This document shows positions 1-6,604 of a DNA stretch of 6,604 nucleotides, piece after piece. Positions within the stretch are counted from its first letter, which is position 1, and every line of letters begins with the position of its first letter. The DNA is from Bacteroidales bacterium UBA1722 (lineage in GTDB: Bacteria > Bacteroidota > Bacteroidia > Bacteroidales > UBA932): the NCBI GenBank assembly GCA_002317435.1, contig DCIQ01000080.1, positions 14,740-21,343 on the forward strand, in the 5' to 3' direction. Made by a program: the position numbers and the translations under genes. The notes below the pieces were generated by a model. That model was given only the letters and a program-made list of their open reading frames with translations, was not told the DNA's origin and searched no databases.

Positions 1-483
1 CCCGAATGGTGGTGCGGGTACTCCTACAGCTGGTTCGGCAATATGAAGGCACGTGCCATGGATGGAGAAGGGGCAGCCGAAGCCTTGCGCACTTTTGCGG
101 AATGCTTCGTACTTCCGAACACCTTCCACGCCAACGGAGACCAGACACGGACAGGAAAATCGAATTTCACTTACCGTCCCTTTACGCTCGAAGGAAATTT
201 CGCATTCGCTTCCGGTATCCAGCAGATGCTGCTCCAGAGCCATACAGGCACCATCAGGGTATTTCCGGCCATCCCCGCATCGTGGCAGGATGTGAGTTTC
301 GACCACCTCCGCGCACGGGGCGCATTTCTGGTATCCGCCGGGATGGAGAACGGTGAAGTGACTCACATAAGCGTATATTCTGAAAAAGGAGGTCCCCTCT
401 CCATCCTGATCCCCGGAGAGGAGACGCCGCGTCACATAGACACTGCGGCGGGAGACACCTTCAACTGGCCGGAACAGCCCTGA
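1..483 (+). CDS. GH95-family glycoside hydrolase (alpha-L-fucosidase type), C-terminal fragment
   Basis: The gene is open from the first base in frame 1 and ends at TGA 481-483. About 160 residues are visible and the start lies upstream of the window; family members are usually 750-850 residues. The fragment opens with PEWWCGYSYSWFGNMKARA, the end of the (alpha/alpha)6 barrel. HANGDQ (bases 127-144) and LEGNFAFASGIQQMLLQSH follow, which match the GH95 segment IDGNFG...EMLLQSH. Next comes the linker IRVFPAIPASW and the C-terminal beta-sandwich with GAFLVSAGMENGEV and SEKG. GH95 enzymes are inverting exo-enzymes that remove alpha-L-fucose or the related L-galactose. Where the family has the catalytic Asp of DGNFG, this protein has Glu (codon 190-192), so specificity is uncertain. 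Family assignment is strong; the substrate is not. It ends 3 bases before the stop of the opposing phosphoesterase gene, and no terminator fits between them. Confidence 0.85.
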   Translation, partial: PEWWCGYSYSWFGNMKARAMDGEGAAEALRTFAECFVLPNTFHANGDQTRTGKSNFTYRPFTLEGNFAFASGIQQMLLQSHTGTIRVFPAIPASWQDVSFDHLRARGAFLVSAGMENGEVTHISVYSEKGGPLSILIPGEETPRHIDTAAGDTFNWPEQP

Positions 484-486
484 GTT

Positions 487-1695
487 CTATTCGAACCTGT
501 AGCTGAACTTTTCGGTCCGGCGGCTGTTGGAACCGTCATAATGCAGGTATGCTCCGTAACTGGTCCGATAGATGCATCCCTCGATGACATCTATGTTCAA
601 GGCGGAGAAAGCCGGCTGGTTGACGGTTCCGTGAGGTTGATACGCTTTATTCAGGGCAGTGCCCTGACTGCCGAGGGACGCCTCGCCGAGCATCAGGATA
701 TCATACTTCTTCGAGCCGTCAGTCTTCTGGCAGCGGAACGCGTTCTTGCTGTGGATATGACCGAAAAGGTGGCAGACGAAATCAAGGTGCGGACATGCCG
801 TGAAATCTGCGTTCACCTCGATGTTCTCGTCACCAAGTTCATCCGGATATGTCCTGCACAGATGAGTGCCATGCTGGGCAGCGTCGATAATATCCGGAAT
901 CATGAACGAATCCTGATAGAACCGGGCATCGGGCTTGGCAAGTTCTTCATTGAAGAAAAGGCTGTCGTCACCGAAGGAATAGTGCATCACCGTGATGACA
1001 TGCAGTCCCTGCCGCGCAGCATCCTGAAGAACGGAAACGAGCCAGTCTATCTGCTTCCGGGAGAACGTGGCTGTCATGAACTTGCGGAGTTCGAACCGTC
1101 CGTCGTCATAGTCGAACGGGTCCAGCATTATGATACGGAACTTCGCACCCATTTCAGAACTGGAGCCATAATCACAGTACCCGTAGGCGCGCTGCCCGGC
1201 CTCATCTCCCCAGACCACCCCGGGGCTGAATGCCTGAACGATTCCGGAACAGATCCGTCTGAAGAAATCGCACTTGGGGACACCGGGCACATCGTGGTTT
1301 CCGGGCACCTGTATGACCGGCACGTCGTCGGCGTTGGCTGCATGGACCGTCTGACACGAGACGGTGAGGTCATCCTTGGTGACCTCCGCGTATTCTGCAG
1401 TACAGTAATTACTGTCATCCCCTGAATTGACCACCACATCCGCACGTCCTCCGGCCAATCGGATGGCATCATATTCAAACACCCGGTTACTGTGGATATC
1501 CGTAATGTGGAATATCGTGAAACGACGGTACCACTGGTATCCCTCCCCGTTTTCATTTATCTTTCTTCCATACTGATACGCACGGAATTCAGGCTCGAAA
1601 AGAGCGGCATTCTGCTCTGAGATGTTCTGTGCCGCGGCTGATAGCGCGGTCAGCATGACCGCCGCGGCTGATAGCAATCTGTTGAATCCAATCAT
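487..1695 (-). CDS. Secreted calcineurin-like metallophosphoesterase
   Basis: A complete protein of 402 residues from ATG (1695-1693) to TAG (489-487). Residues 1-22 form a signal peptide with a short hydrophobic core and an LSAAA-QN cleavage site. There is no lipobox, so a soluble periplasmic or secreted enzyme is likely. All motifs of the two-metal calcineurin-like fold are present in order: DIH (D66, H68), GDDSN (D93, N96), GNHD (N133, H134), VMHYS (H238) and GHIH (H313, H315). It should therefore be an active metal-dependent phosphomonoesterase or phosphodiesterase; the substrate cannot be read from the sequence. The mature protein has ten cysteines (98, 114, 142, 149, 174, 280, 301, 308, 322, 374), which could form disulfides after export. 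It lies 65 bases downstream of the GH95-like gene on the same strand but behind a terminator, so co-transcription would need read-through. Its surroundings suggest a role in dephosphorylating a glycan, but this is inference. Confidence 0.9.
   Translation of the reverse strand: MIGFNRLLSAAAVMLTALSAAAQNISEQNAALFEPEFRAYQYGRKINENGEGYQWYRRFTIFHITDIHSNRVFEYDAIRLAGGRADVVVNSGDDSNYCTAEYAEVTKDDLTVSCQTVHAANADDVPVIQVPGNHDVPGVPKCDFFRRICSGIVQAFSPGVVWGDEAGQRAYGYCDYGSSSEMGAKFRIIMLDPFDYDDGRFELRKFMTATFSRKQIDWLVSVLQDAARQGLHVITVMHYSFGDDSLFFNEELAKPDARFYQDSFMIPDIIDAAQHGTHLCRTYPDELGDENIEVNADFTACPHLDFVCHLFGHIHSKNAFRCQKTDGSKKYDILMLGEASLGSQGTALNKAYQPHGTVNQPAFSALNIDVIEGCIYRTSYGAYLHYDGSNSRRTEKFSYRFE
1631..1675. repeat. 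15-bp direct repeat in the phosphoesterase signal-peptide region
   Basis: GCCGCGGCTGATAGC occurs at 1631-1645 and again at 1661-1675, identical and exactly 30 bases (10 codons) apart. Read on the minus strand in frame, it encodes LSAAA twice (residues 8-12 and 18-22), with the same codons each time. The 8-base core GCCGCGGC is itself palindromic. The repeat spans the hydrophobic core and the cleavage site of the signal peptide. Confidence 0.8.
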
Positions 1696-1731
1696 TCTCT
1701 GAAATTTAAAAATCCGATTTGGGAATCATTT

Positions 1732-1759
1732 AAAAAAACGCCGACACAGCGACACGGCG
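1732..1759 (-). terminator. Rho-independent terminator after the GH95-like gene
   Basis: Two bases past the TAG of the GH95-like gene, read on the minus strand, CGCCG (1759-1755) and CGGCG (1743-1739) form a 5-bp all-GC stem with an 11-base loop. Seven T follow at once (1738-1732). The stem is short, but its composition and the directly adjoining U-run are classic. It should end or weaken transcription before the phosphoesterase gene, whose ATG is only 36 bases further on. Confidence 0.65.
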
Positions 1760-1760
1760 G

Positions 1761-4055
1761 CTATTCCGGAATCCCGGAGACAAATCTCAGAGAATCCCCC
1801 GCCGAAGTATCTATATTCAGGACGGCATCATGCGATACGGTTTCCAGTGTCCCGTTGCGGAACACCTCCACGTCATGCCCGGGCCAGGGATTCTCCAACA
1901 CACAGGAGCGTCCTTTCTCACTGTGGATACGGACTTCTCCTATCTGTCCGCCACTTATGGAAGAGGAGACGAGAAAAGCGCCATAGGCCCTGAGAGCCCT
2001 GTATGATGCGTCGATGGTACGGTCCCAGTTCGGGAATACGCGGATAACGCCCTCATAACTCTGAAGGAACATTTCATTGATGGTCATCGGGACACCGGAT
2101 AATGTTTCTATTCCGCCGCCGTCCTGATAAATCCATCCGTTGGGGTATGTCTGCATCGCTATCCGCTCTTTCATATGCCTGAGGACTTCAGCGGCAGGAT
2201 ATCCGATCCTGACGGCACCGGGATAACTGGTCTCGAATCCGTTTCCGAGCGAATTGCCCCAGTCCTCCCCGTTTCTGCCGCTCCAGTGCCCGATGTCATC
2301 GAGAAGGATATTGTTCAGTTCCGGAGTTCCCATGGGACCCGCCACTCCGGAAGGAAGAACCAGACCATGTATCGAAATCCTGTTCAGTCCGGTCGCCCTT
2401 ACGTCTCCATCCTCTCCGTCTTCTCTGTTCCGCTGCTTGTCCTTCAGGCTCAGACGTCCGTCATCATCATATCCCACGGGATAATCTGCAAGTCCGGATT
2501 CGACATACAGCCAGCGTGCCCGCTTCGTGGAATCCTCCCCCAGAAATTCACTCAATGCGGCAGCCCCGCGCATCGACATTCTGGCAAGTCCGAGGGCCGT
2601 GACCGAATTATAGTCGTGGATATCATCACTCCAGGGCATCACTTCATAGAAAGTATCGTCGGCTATCACGAATCTCCCGTCGCGTTCCTTCACGAAGTCG
2701 GCATAGAAATCCGCACAGGCAGAGACGAAAGGATAAACCTTCCGGGCATATTCTTCATCGTACGTACTATAGAACCGCATCATCATATTGGACGCCGCGA
2801 ACGCCGCATCGGTCTTCTGTCCCCAAAACATATAGCCTCCTTCGAGAGGTGGATCGAAATATCTGTACCATCCGTACATGACATCATCCGGATTCCTCAC
2901 CCAACGGGTTGATGTGGCTCCCATCGGACTGATTCCCACGGGATAGAGAACTCCGCCGCAGCCCACGAGAGTCCGCGCCAGTTCCCTGCCGGTATCCATG
3001 AAGTCCAGTACCGGCCGGTCATAATTGTCAGTCAGGGAAAGATGGTTCGAAGAGAAACAGTGCCAGAACGGTGCCTGATAATTATAGTTGAGATGATAAT
3101 CACCGTTCCATGCTGTGAAATCGGTGGTGATGAAAGGTCCCCACAGCCCTGGAGCGAATTTCCCGGAACGGGACGAACAAGCGAAAAGATACTGTGACGT
3201 ATAGTAGTAATATTCCAGTTCATCATCATCGATATCCACCCCGGACTCGTTCCAGAATGAATTCCACCACTGCCGATGTGACTTGGCCAGGGATTTGAGG
3301 GCTGCCGCTTTCTTCCAGGAAGGGACTTTTCCGCTGAAGAGCCGTGCACCTTCTATGGCCGCCCGTTTCCAATCCGCAGTGTCATGATTCGTGAAGGCTG
3401 TCAGCACGACGACGCTCTTCTCTCCCGGATTCAGTATGACCATACTGTCGGGAACATTGACAGCCATACATATATCCGACGGAAATTCCACTTCCGGCAC
3501 ATCTCCGAGGGAACGGGTCACCCAGGCCACTTCGTCATCATCTCCGGAGGCATTACGGGAACCATATCCTTCGGGGGACCACAGTTTCAAAGTGAGTTCC
3601 GTCTTCTCCGATGCCGTCATCTCCAGAACCACGATGTTCCGAGTGGCATGCACCCACGCACGGATATCGAGGATATCCGCACCGTCGGTGAAGGATGCCT
3701 TCAGGGCCGCACTTCCCGGCAGCTGTTCCGCGGCATAGCGCCCGCGTGAGATGATATCCGCCTTTATGTCCAGCCCTCCGGGCAATGCCGGACCGGACCC
3801 TTGGAAATGTTCCGGGTACGCTCTCCAGAAATCGTTCTTCCCCACATAGAACCGCAGCATCCCGGGGGATGCGCACATGGTGACACCGATGTCCCCGTTC
3901 CCTGCCAGCGGGGCGTCAGGATTCTTGTCGGTAGGGACATTCTGAGGATATCCGCTGAATGCAGTCGTGAACATGTCGATATCGTTGGTGGCCGGAGCCG
4001 TGCATCCGCACAGGACGGAAACGGTCAACAGGCACGCTGATAATCTTATATTCAT
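1761..4055 (-). CDS. Divergent GH95-like glycoside hydrolase lipoprotein
   Basis: A complete protein of 764 residues from ATG (4055-4053) to TAG (1763-1761). Residues 1-18 are a lipoprotein signal (VLCGC, lipidated Cys18). The N-terminal beta-sandwich (about 30-250) holds PLAGNGDIGV (49-58) and FYVGKNDFW (69-77), a remote form of the GH95/GH65-type N-domain. The (alpha/alpha)6 barrel (about 260-670) carries SSRSGKFAPGLWGPF (294-308) and WNGDYHLNYNYQAPFW (316-331), which line up with the GH95 signature SSRPG...GLW...DYHxNxNxQMNYW. N323 and N325 match the asparagines of the GH95 active site. E471 (DTFYEVMPW) is a candidate general acid from its spacing. E650, just before TLSGVPMTINEMFLQS, falls where GH95 has its catalytic Asp. 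A C-terminal sandwich (GAFLVSSS, SEKG, ENPW) completes the fold. It probably removes a terminal alpha-linked sugar, but alpha-L-fucosidase activity should not be assumed. A minus-strand promoter lies directly upstream and a terminator directly downstream, so it may be transcribed alone. Confidence 0.85.
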   Translation of the reverse strand: MNIRLSACLLTVSVLCGCTAPATNDIDMFTTAFSGYPQNVPTDKNPDAPLAGNGDIGVTMCASPGMLRFYVGKNDFWRAYPEHFQGSGPALPGGLDIKADIISRGRYAAEQLPGSAALKASFTDGADILDIRAWVHATRNIVVLEMTASEKTELTLKLWSPEGYGSRNASGDDDEVAWVTRSLGDVPEVEFPSDICMAVNVPDSMVILNPGEKSVVVLTAFTNHDTADWKRAAIEGARLFSGKVPSWKKAAALKSLAKSHRQWWNSFWNESGVDIDDDELEYYYYTSQYLFACSSRSGKFAPGLWGPFITTDFTAWNGDYHLNYNYQAPFWHCFSSNHLSLTDNYDRPVLDFMDTGRELARTLVGCGGVLYPVGISPMGATSTRWVRNPDDVMYGWYRYFDPPLEGGYMFWGQKTDAAFAASNMMMRFYSTYDEEYARKVYPFVSACADFYADFVKERDGRFVIADDTFYEVMPWSDDIHDYNSVTALGLARMSMRGAAALSEFLGEDSTKRARWLYVESGLADYPVGYDDDGRLSLKDKQRNREDGEDGDVRATGLNRISIHGLVLPSGVAGPMGTPELNNILLDDIGHWSGRNGEDWGNSLGNGFETSYPGAVRIGYPAAEVLRHMKERIAMQTYPNGWIYQDGGGIETLSGVPMTINEMFLQSYEGVIRVFPNWDRTIDASYRALRAYGAFLVSSSISGGQIGEVRIHSEKGRSCVLENPWPGHDVEVFRNGTLETVSHDAVLNIDTSAGDSLRFVSGIPE

Positions 4056-4087
4056 ATTATGCTCTGATTGATGGACAAATTGTATTG

Positions 4088-4118
4088 CAAAGATACCCTT
4101 TAGAAGTGAAAAAAATAA
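4088..4118 (-). promoter_or_regulatory. Bacteroidetes-type promoter for the GH95-like gene
   Basis: On the minus strand TATCTTTG (4095-4088) matches the Bacteroidetes -7 consensus TAnnTTTG exactly. A weak -33 element, TTAT (4118-4115), lies 19 bases upstream; the consensus is TTTG. The implied transcript start near 4082 leaves a 5' leader of roughly 25-30 bases before the ATG at 4055, with no Shine-Dalgarno sequence. The location is what would be expected for this gene, but the -33 match is only partial. Confidence 0.55.
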
Positions 4119-4146
4119 CTTGATAAGGATTTATGAATTATTTTTG
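4119..4146 (+). promoter_or_regulatory. Bacteroidetes-type promoter for the GH92 gene
   Basis: TATTTTTG (4139-4146) is an exact TAnnTTTG -7 match. CTTG (4119-4122) lies 16 bases upstream as a -33 candidate, slightly closer than the usual 19-21. An A-tract at 4109-4115 just upstream resembles an UP-type element. A start near 4152 gives a leader of about 37 bases to GTG 4189, which argues against translation from TTG 4120. Confidence 0.5.
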
Positions 4147-4188
4147 AGGAAGGATTCCTTTTTGAAGAAGGAGTCGGAACAGAATTCA

Positions 4189-6489
4189 GTGAACAATAAA
4201 AAATTCAATCCATTGAAATACATCAGCATCTTCATCACAGCATCAGTGTTGGCACTGGCATCCTGCTCCGCAGAAAAAACACCCGCCGATTATGTCAATC
4301 CGTTCATCGGAGCCAGCACCAGCACAGACCTGGCCGGCATCTATCACGGTCTGGGCAAGACATTCCCCGGAGCCGCCACCCCCTGGGGGATGGTGCAGGT
4401 AAGTCCGAACACCGTCACAGGAGGGGACAACGGGCCCGGCTACAGTTACGAACACGAAACGATCGAAGGATTCGCCTTCACGCAGATGAGCGGAATAGGA
4501 TGGTTCGGGGATTTCGGAAACTTTCTGGTCATGCCGACCACAGGGAAGATGTATTTTACCGCCGGACTTCCGGACGGTTCCGTAAAAGGCTGGCGCTCCC
4601 GTTTCGACAAATCTTCCGAAACGGCATCGGCCGGATATTATTCCGCCTGCCTGACCGACTACGGCATCCGTGTGGAAGCATCCGCCGCCCCGCACAGCGG
4701 CATCCTGCAGTTCACATTTCCCGAAGGGAAGGATTCGAGAATACAGATCGACCTGGCCAGAAGAGTGGGAGGCTCATCCACATATCAGAACATAAAGGTA
4801 GTGGATGACAGGACCGTCGAAGGGTGGATGTACTGCCCTCCCGCAGGCGGAGGATGGGGACACGGAGACGGAAAAGCCGACTATACGGTTTATTTCCACG
4901 CCCGTTTCAGCCGTCCGTTCACCGACTATGGTTTCTGGAGTGCCGGCATCCCGGCGGACATGGAATTCCATAACGATGAGATGGTCAGTCCGGAATTTCT
5001 CGCGAAGGTGGCCGCATCTGACATAATCACCGGCACTGACAGTTTGGAAGGCACCCACATAGGCTTCTACACCCAGTTTCCGACCGGAAAAGATGAGCGG
5101 ATAACCCTCCGCGTAGGTATATCATACGTGGACATAGAGGGAGCCAGAAACAATCTGGCATCAGAGATAGCGGACAAATCCTTCGACCGGGTACGTAAAG
5201 AAGCCCGCCGGTCATGGAACGACGCTCTCGGCCGCATAGAAATCCGGGGCGGAACCGAAGACGAAAGGACCATCTTCTATACCGCCCTCTATCACACTAT
5301 GATAGACCCGAGAATCTTCGCCGACACGGACGGACGTTATGTCGGTGGCGACGGAAAGATACACTCTCCCGACCGCGATTTCATAAAGAGGACCATCTTC
5401 AGCGGATGGGACGTATTCCGAAGCCAGATGCCGCTTTCCACATTGGTTTACCCGGAAGTCACACATGACCTCATCAATACTCTGATACATTTGGCCGAGG
5501 AATCCGGCAAAGGGTATTTCGAGCGATGGGAGATAGTGAACGCCTATTCCGGATGCATGGTGGGGCACCCCGCGCTTTCCATAATAGCGGACGCCTACGC
5601 CAAAGGCATCAGGGACTTCGATGCAGAAAAGGCCTTCGAAATAGGGAAACGGACTTCCGCCACAGGTATCGACCCCGAACTGGGATATAACCCCGGAGAC
5701 ATCTCCACCACCCTCGAAGACGGTTACGGAGACTGGTGTCTGGGCAGATTCGCAGAAATGACAGGCCATCAGGATGAAGCATCCTTCTACTATGGACAGT
5801 CAATGGCATACCGGAAGATTTTCGACCCTGAGAAGAAGTGGTTCCGGCCCCGGAATGAAGACGGTTCATGGGAGGAATGGCCTGATGACGGACGGCTTGA
5901 GGATGGCTACGGCTGCGTAGAAAGCAACCCATACCAGCAGGGATGGTTCGTGCCGCACGACATCGACGGTCTGGCCGATCTGTTGGGAGGCAGGGAGGCC
6001 GCTCTGGAGGACCTCACCGCATTCTTCGATGCCACTCCGGAGGATTTCCACTGGAATTCATACTATAACCACGCCAATGAGCCTGTCCATCACGTCCCGT
6101 TCCTGTTCAACCGCCTGGGCGCTCCGTGGCTCACCCAGAAATGGACGCGGAAGATCTGCGCTGACGCGTACCGCAACTGCGTGGAGGGGCTGGTCGGAAA
6201 TGAGGACTGCGGACAGATGTCGGCCTGGTACGTGCTGGCCGCCTGCGGCATTCACCCCGTCTGCCCCGGAGAGACCGTCTGGGAAATCACAAGTCCGGTA
6301 TTCGATGAAGCCAGGATCCATATTGCCGGAGGCAATACGTTCGTTATCAGAGCGGTGAACAATTCACCGGAGAACATCTACATCCGGTCCGCCGAGCTGA
6401 ACGGAACGCCGCTCAGCCGCCTGCAGCTGGAACACGCGGACATCGTGAAAGGCGGAGAACTCGTCCTGCGGATGGGACGGAATCACTGA
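4189..6489 (+). CDS. GH92 exo-alpha-mannosidase lipoprotein
   Basis: From GTG 4189 to TGA 6487-6489 the protein has 766 residues, the usual GH92 length. The frame stays open back to TTG 4120, but that TTG lies in the predicted -33 region. The GTG start gives a compact lipoprotein signal (NNKKFNPLK, then LALASC, lipidated Cys26) after a purine-rich AAGGAG at 4168-4173. The N-terminal sandwich has NPFIG (37-41) and GLGKTFPGAATPWGMVQ (54-70). The barrel has FYTALYH (from 363) and SGWDVFRSQMPL (from 405). The active-site segments are VESNPYQQGWFVPHD (E578, candidate general acid), NEPVHH (N630, E631) and GNEDCGQMSAWY (N671, E672, D673, candidate general base). GH92 enzymes are calcium-dependent, inverting exo-alpha-mannosidases acting on N-glycans and yeast mannan. 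Linkage specificity is open, because the residue before E631 is Asn and not the His I recall in alpha-1,2-specific members. The gene is transcribed divergently from the GH95-like gene. Confidence 0.93.
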   Translation: MNNKKFNPLKYISIFITASVLALASCSAEKTPADYVNPFIGASTSTDLAGIYHGLGKTFPGAATPWGMVQVSPNTVTGGDNGPGYSYEHETIEGFAFTQMSGIGWFGDFGNFLVMPTTGKMYFTAGLPDGSVKGWRSRFDKSSETASAGYYSACLTDYGIRVEASAAPHSGILQFTFPEGKDSRIQIDLARRVGGSSTYQNIKVVDDRTVEGWMYCPPAGGGWGHGDGKADYTVYFHARFSRPFTDYGFWSAGIPADMEFHNDEMVSPEFLAKVAASDIITGTDSLEGTHIGFYTQFPTGKDERITLRVGISYVDIEGARNNLASEIADKSFDRVRKEARRSWNDALGRIEIRGGTEDERTIFYTALYHTMIDPRIFADTDGRYVGGDGKIHSPDRDFIKRTIFSGWDVFRSQMPLSTLVYPEVTHDLINTLIHLAEESGKGYFERWEIVNAYSGCMVGHPALSIIADAYAKGIRDFDAEKAFEIGKRTSATGIDPELGYNPGDISTTLEDGYGDWCLGRFAEMTGHQDEASFYYGQSMAYRKIFDPEKKWFRPRNEDGSWEEWPDDGRLEDGYGCVESNPYQQGWFVPHDIDGLADLLGGREAALEDLTAFFDATPEDFHWNSYYNHANEPVHHVPFLFNRLGAPWLTQKWTRKICADAYRNCVEGLVGNEDCGQMSAWYVLAACGIHPVCPGETVWEITSPVFDEARIHIAGGNTFVIRAVNNSPENIYIRSAELNGTPLSRLQLEHADIVKGGELVLRMGRNH

Positions 6490-6492
6490 GGT

Positions 6493-6527
6493 AATTCCCG
6501 GCTCACCTCCTCATTCGGTAATTTTTT
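6493..6527 (+). terminator. Probable terminator after the GH92 gene
   Basis: Beginning 4 bases after the GH92 stop, AATTCCCG (6493-6500) can pair with CGGTAATT (6516-6523) in an 8-position stem with one C/T mismatch and a 15-base loop, and the T-run continues to 6527. The GC core is only 3 bp and the loop is large, so this is weaker than the terminator at 1732-1759, but the position is right. Confidence 0.4.
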
Positions 6528-6604
6528 CAAGAAGCAGACAGGCCAAAGCCTTAGTGAATACAGGAAATCTTTATTATGACTATTATTGCATCATGTTATG
6601 CGAC

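Noticed and set aside
541..1425. Plus-strand open frame of 294 codons opposite the phosphoesterase
   Set aside because: It is antisense to a gene with a full set of catalytic motifs. Its translation shows no recognisable domain, and long antisense frames are expected in balanced or GC-rich coding DNA.
1701..1708. TAAATTTC on the minus strand as a -7 promoter element for the phosphoesterase
   Set aside because: It misses the last consensus base, has no -33 partner, and would place the transcript start almost at the ATG.
2175..2912. Plus-strand open frame of 245 codons opposite the GH95-like gene
   Set aside because: There is no signal, motif or ribosome-binding context, and it lies wholly within a well-supported gene on the other strand.
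4075..4083. ACAA-A-TTGT inverted repeat in the GH95-like 5' leader as an operator
   Set aside because: Four-base arms are too short in AT-rich DNA, and no regulator is in view.
5212..5769. Minus-strand open frame of 185 codons inside the GH92 gene
   Set aside because: It is a shadow of the GH92 reading frame with no supporting features.
6576..6604. ATG at 6576 open to the window end, a possible next gene
   Set aside because: Only nine codons are visible (MTIIASCYA), with no clear promoter or ribosome-binding site, so it cannot be told from chance.
1..6604. SusC/SusD pair, CRISPR array, tRNA/rRNA or insertion sequence
   Set aside because: I looked for these and found none; no such motifs or repeats are present.

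Overview
The window looks like a carbohydrate-degradation locus of a gut-type Bacteroidales bacterium. The evidence is the protein families (GH95-type and GH92 exo-glycosidases), the short lipoprotein signal peptides, the general lack of Shine-Dalgarno sequences, and two exact matches to the Bacteroidetes -7 promoter element TAnnTTTG. Base composition appears balanced by eye. That is higher in G+C than typical Bacteroides and would fit a higher-G+C Bacteroidales lineage, but the genus cannot be fixed from this sequence.

Layout: (1) 1-483, plus strand: the C-terminal 160 codons of a GH95-family glycosidase whose start lies upstream of the window. (2) 487-1695, minus strand: a complete secreted calcineurin-like metallophosphoesterase, meeting the first gene tail to tail with 3 bases between the stops. 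(3) 1761-4055, minus strand: a complete, divergent GH95-like lipoprotein glycosidase, separated from (2) by a 65-base gap holding a good rho-independent terminator. (4) 4056-4188: a compact divergent promoter region. (5) 4189-6489, plus strand: a complete GH92 exo-alpha-mannosidase lipoprotein, followed by a probable terminator. The last 75 bases hold nothing that can be assigned.

Inferred function: all four products are built for export, two as lipoproteins and one with a simple signal peptide (the start of the fourth is missing). They look suited to trimming terminal sugars (fucose- or galactose-like residues by the GH95 proteins, alpha-mannose by GH92) from a complex glycan, with a phosphoesterase that might remove a phosphate. 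No SusC/SusD pair, transporter or regulator is visible, so this may be one part of a larger utilisation locus. The most notable points are that both GH95-type proteins appear to carry Glu where characterised GH95 enzymes have a catalytic Asp, that the 764-residue protein is a remote family member of unknown specificity, and that a phosphoesterase sits among the glycosidases. Nothing here proves a wholly new system.
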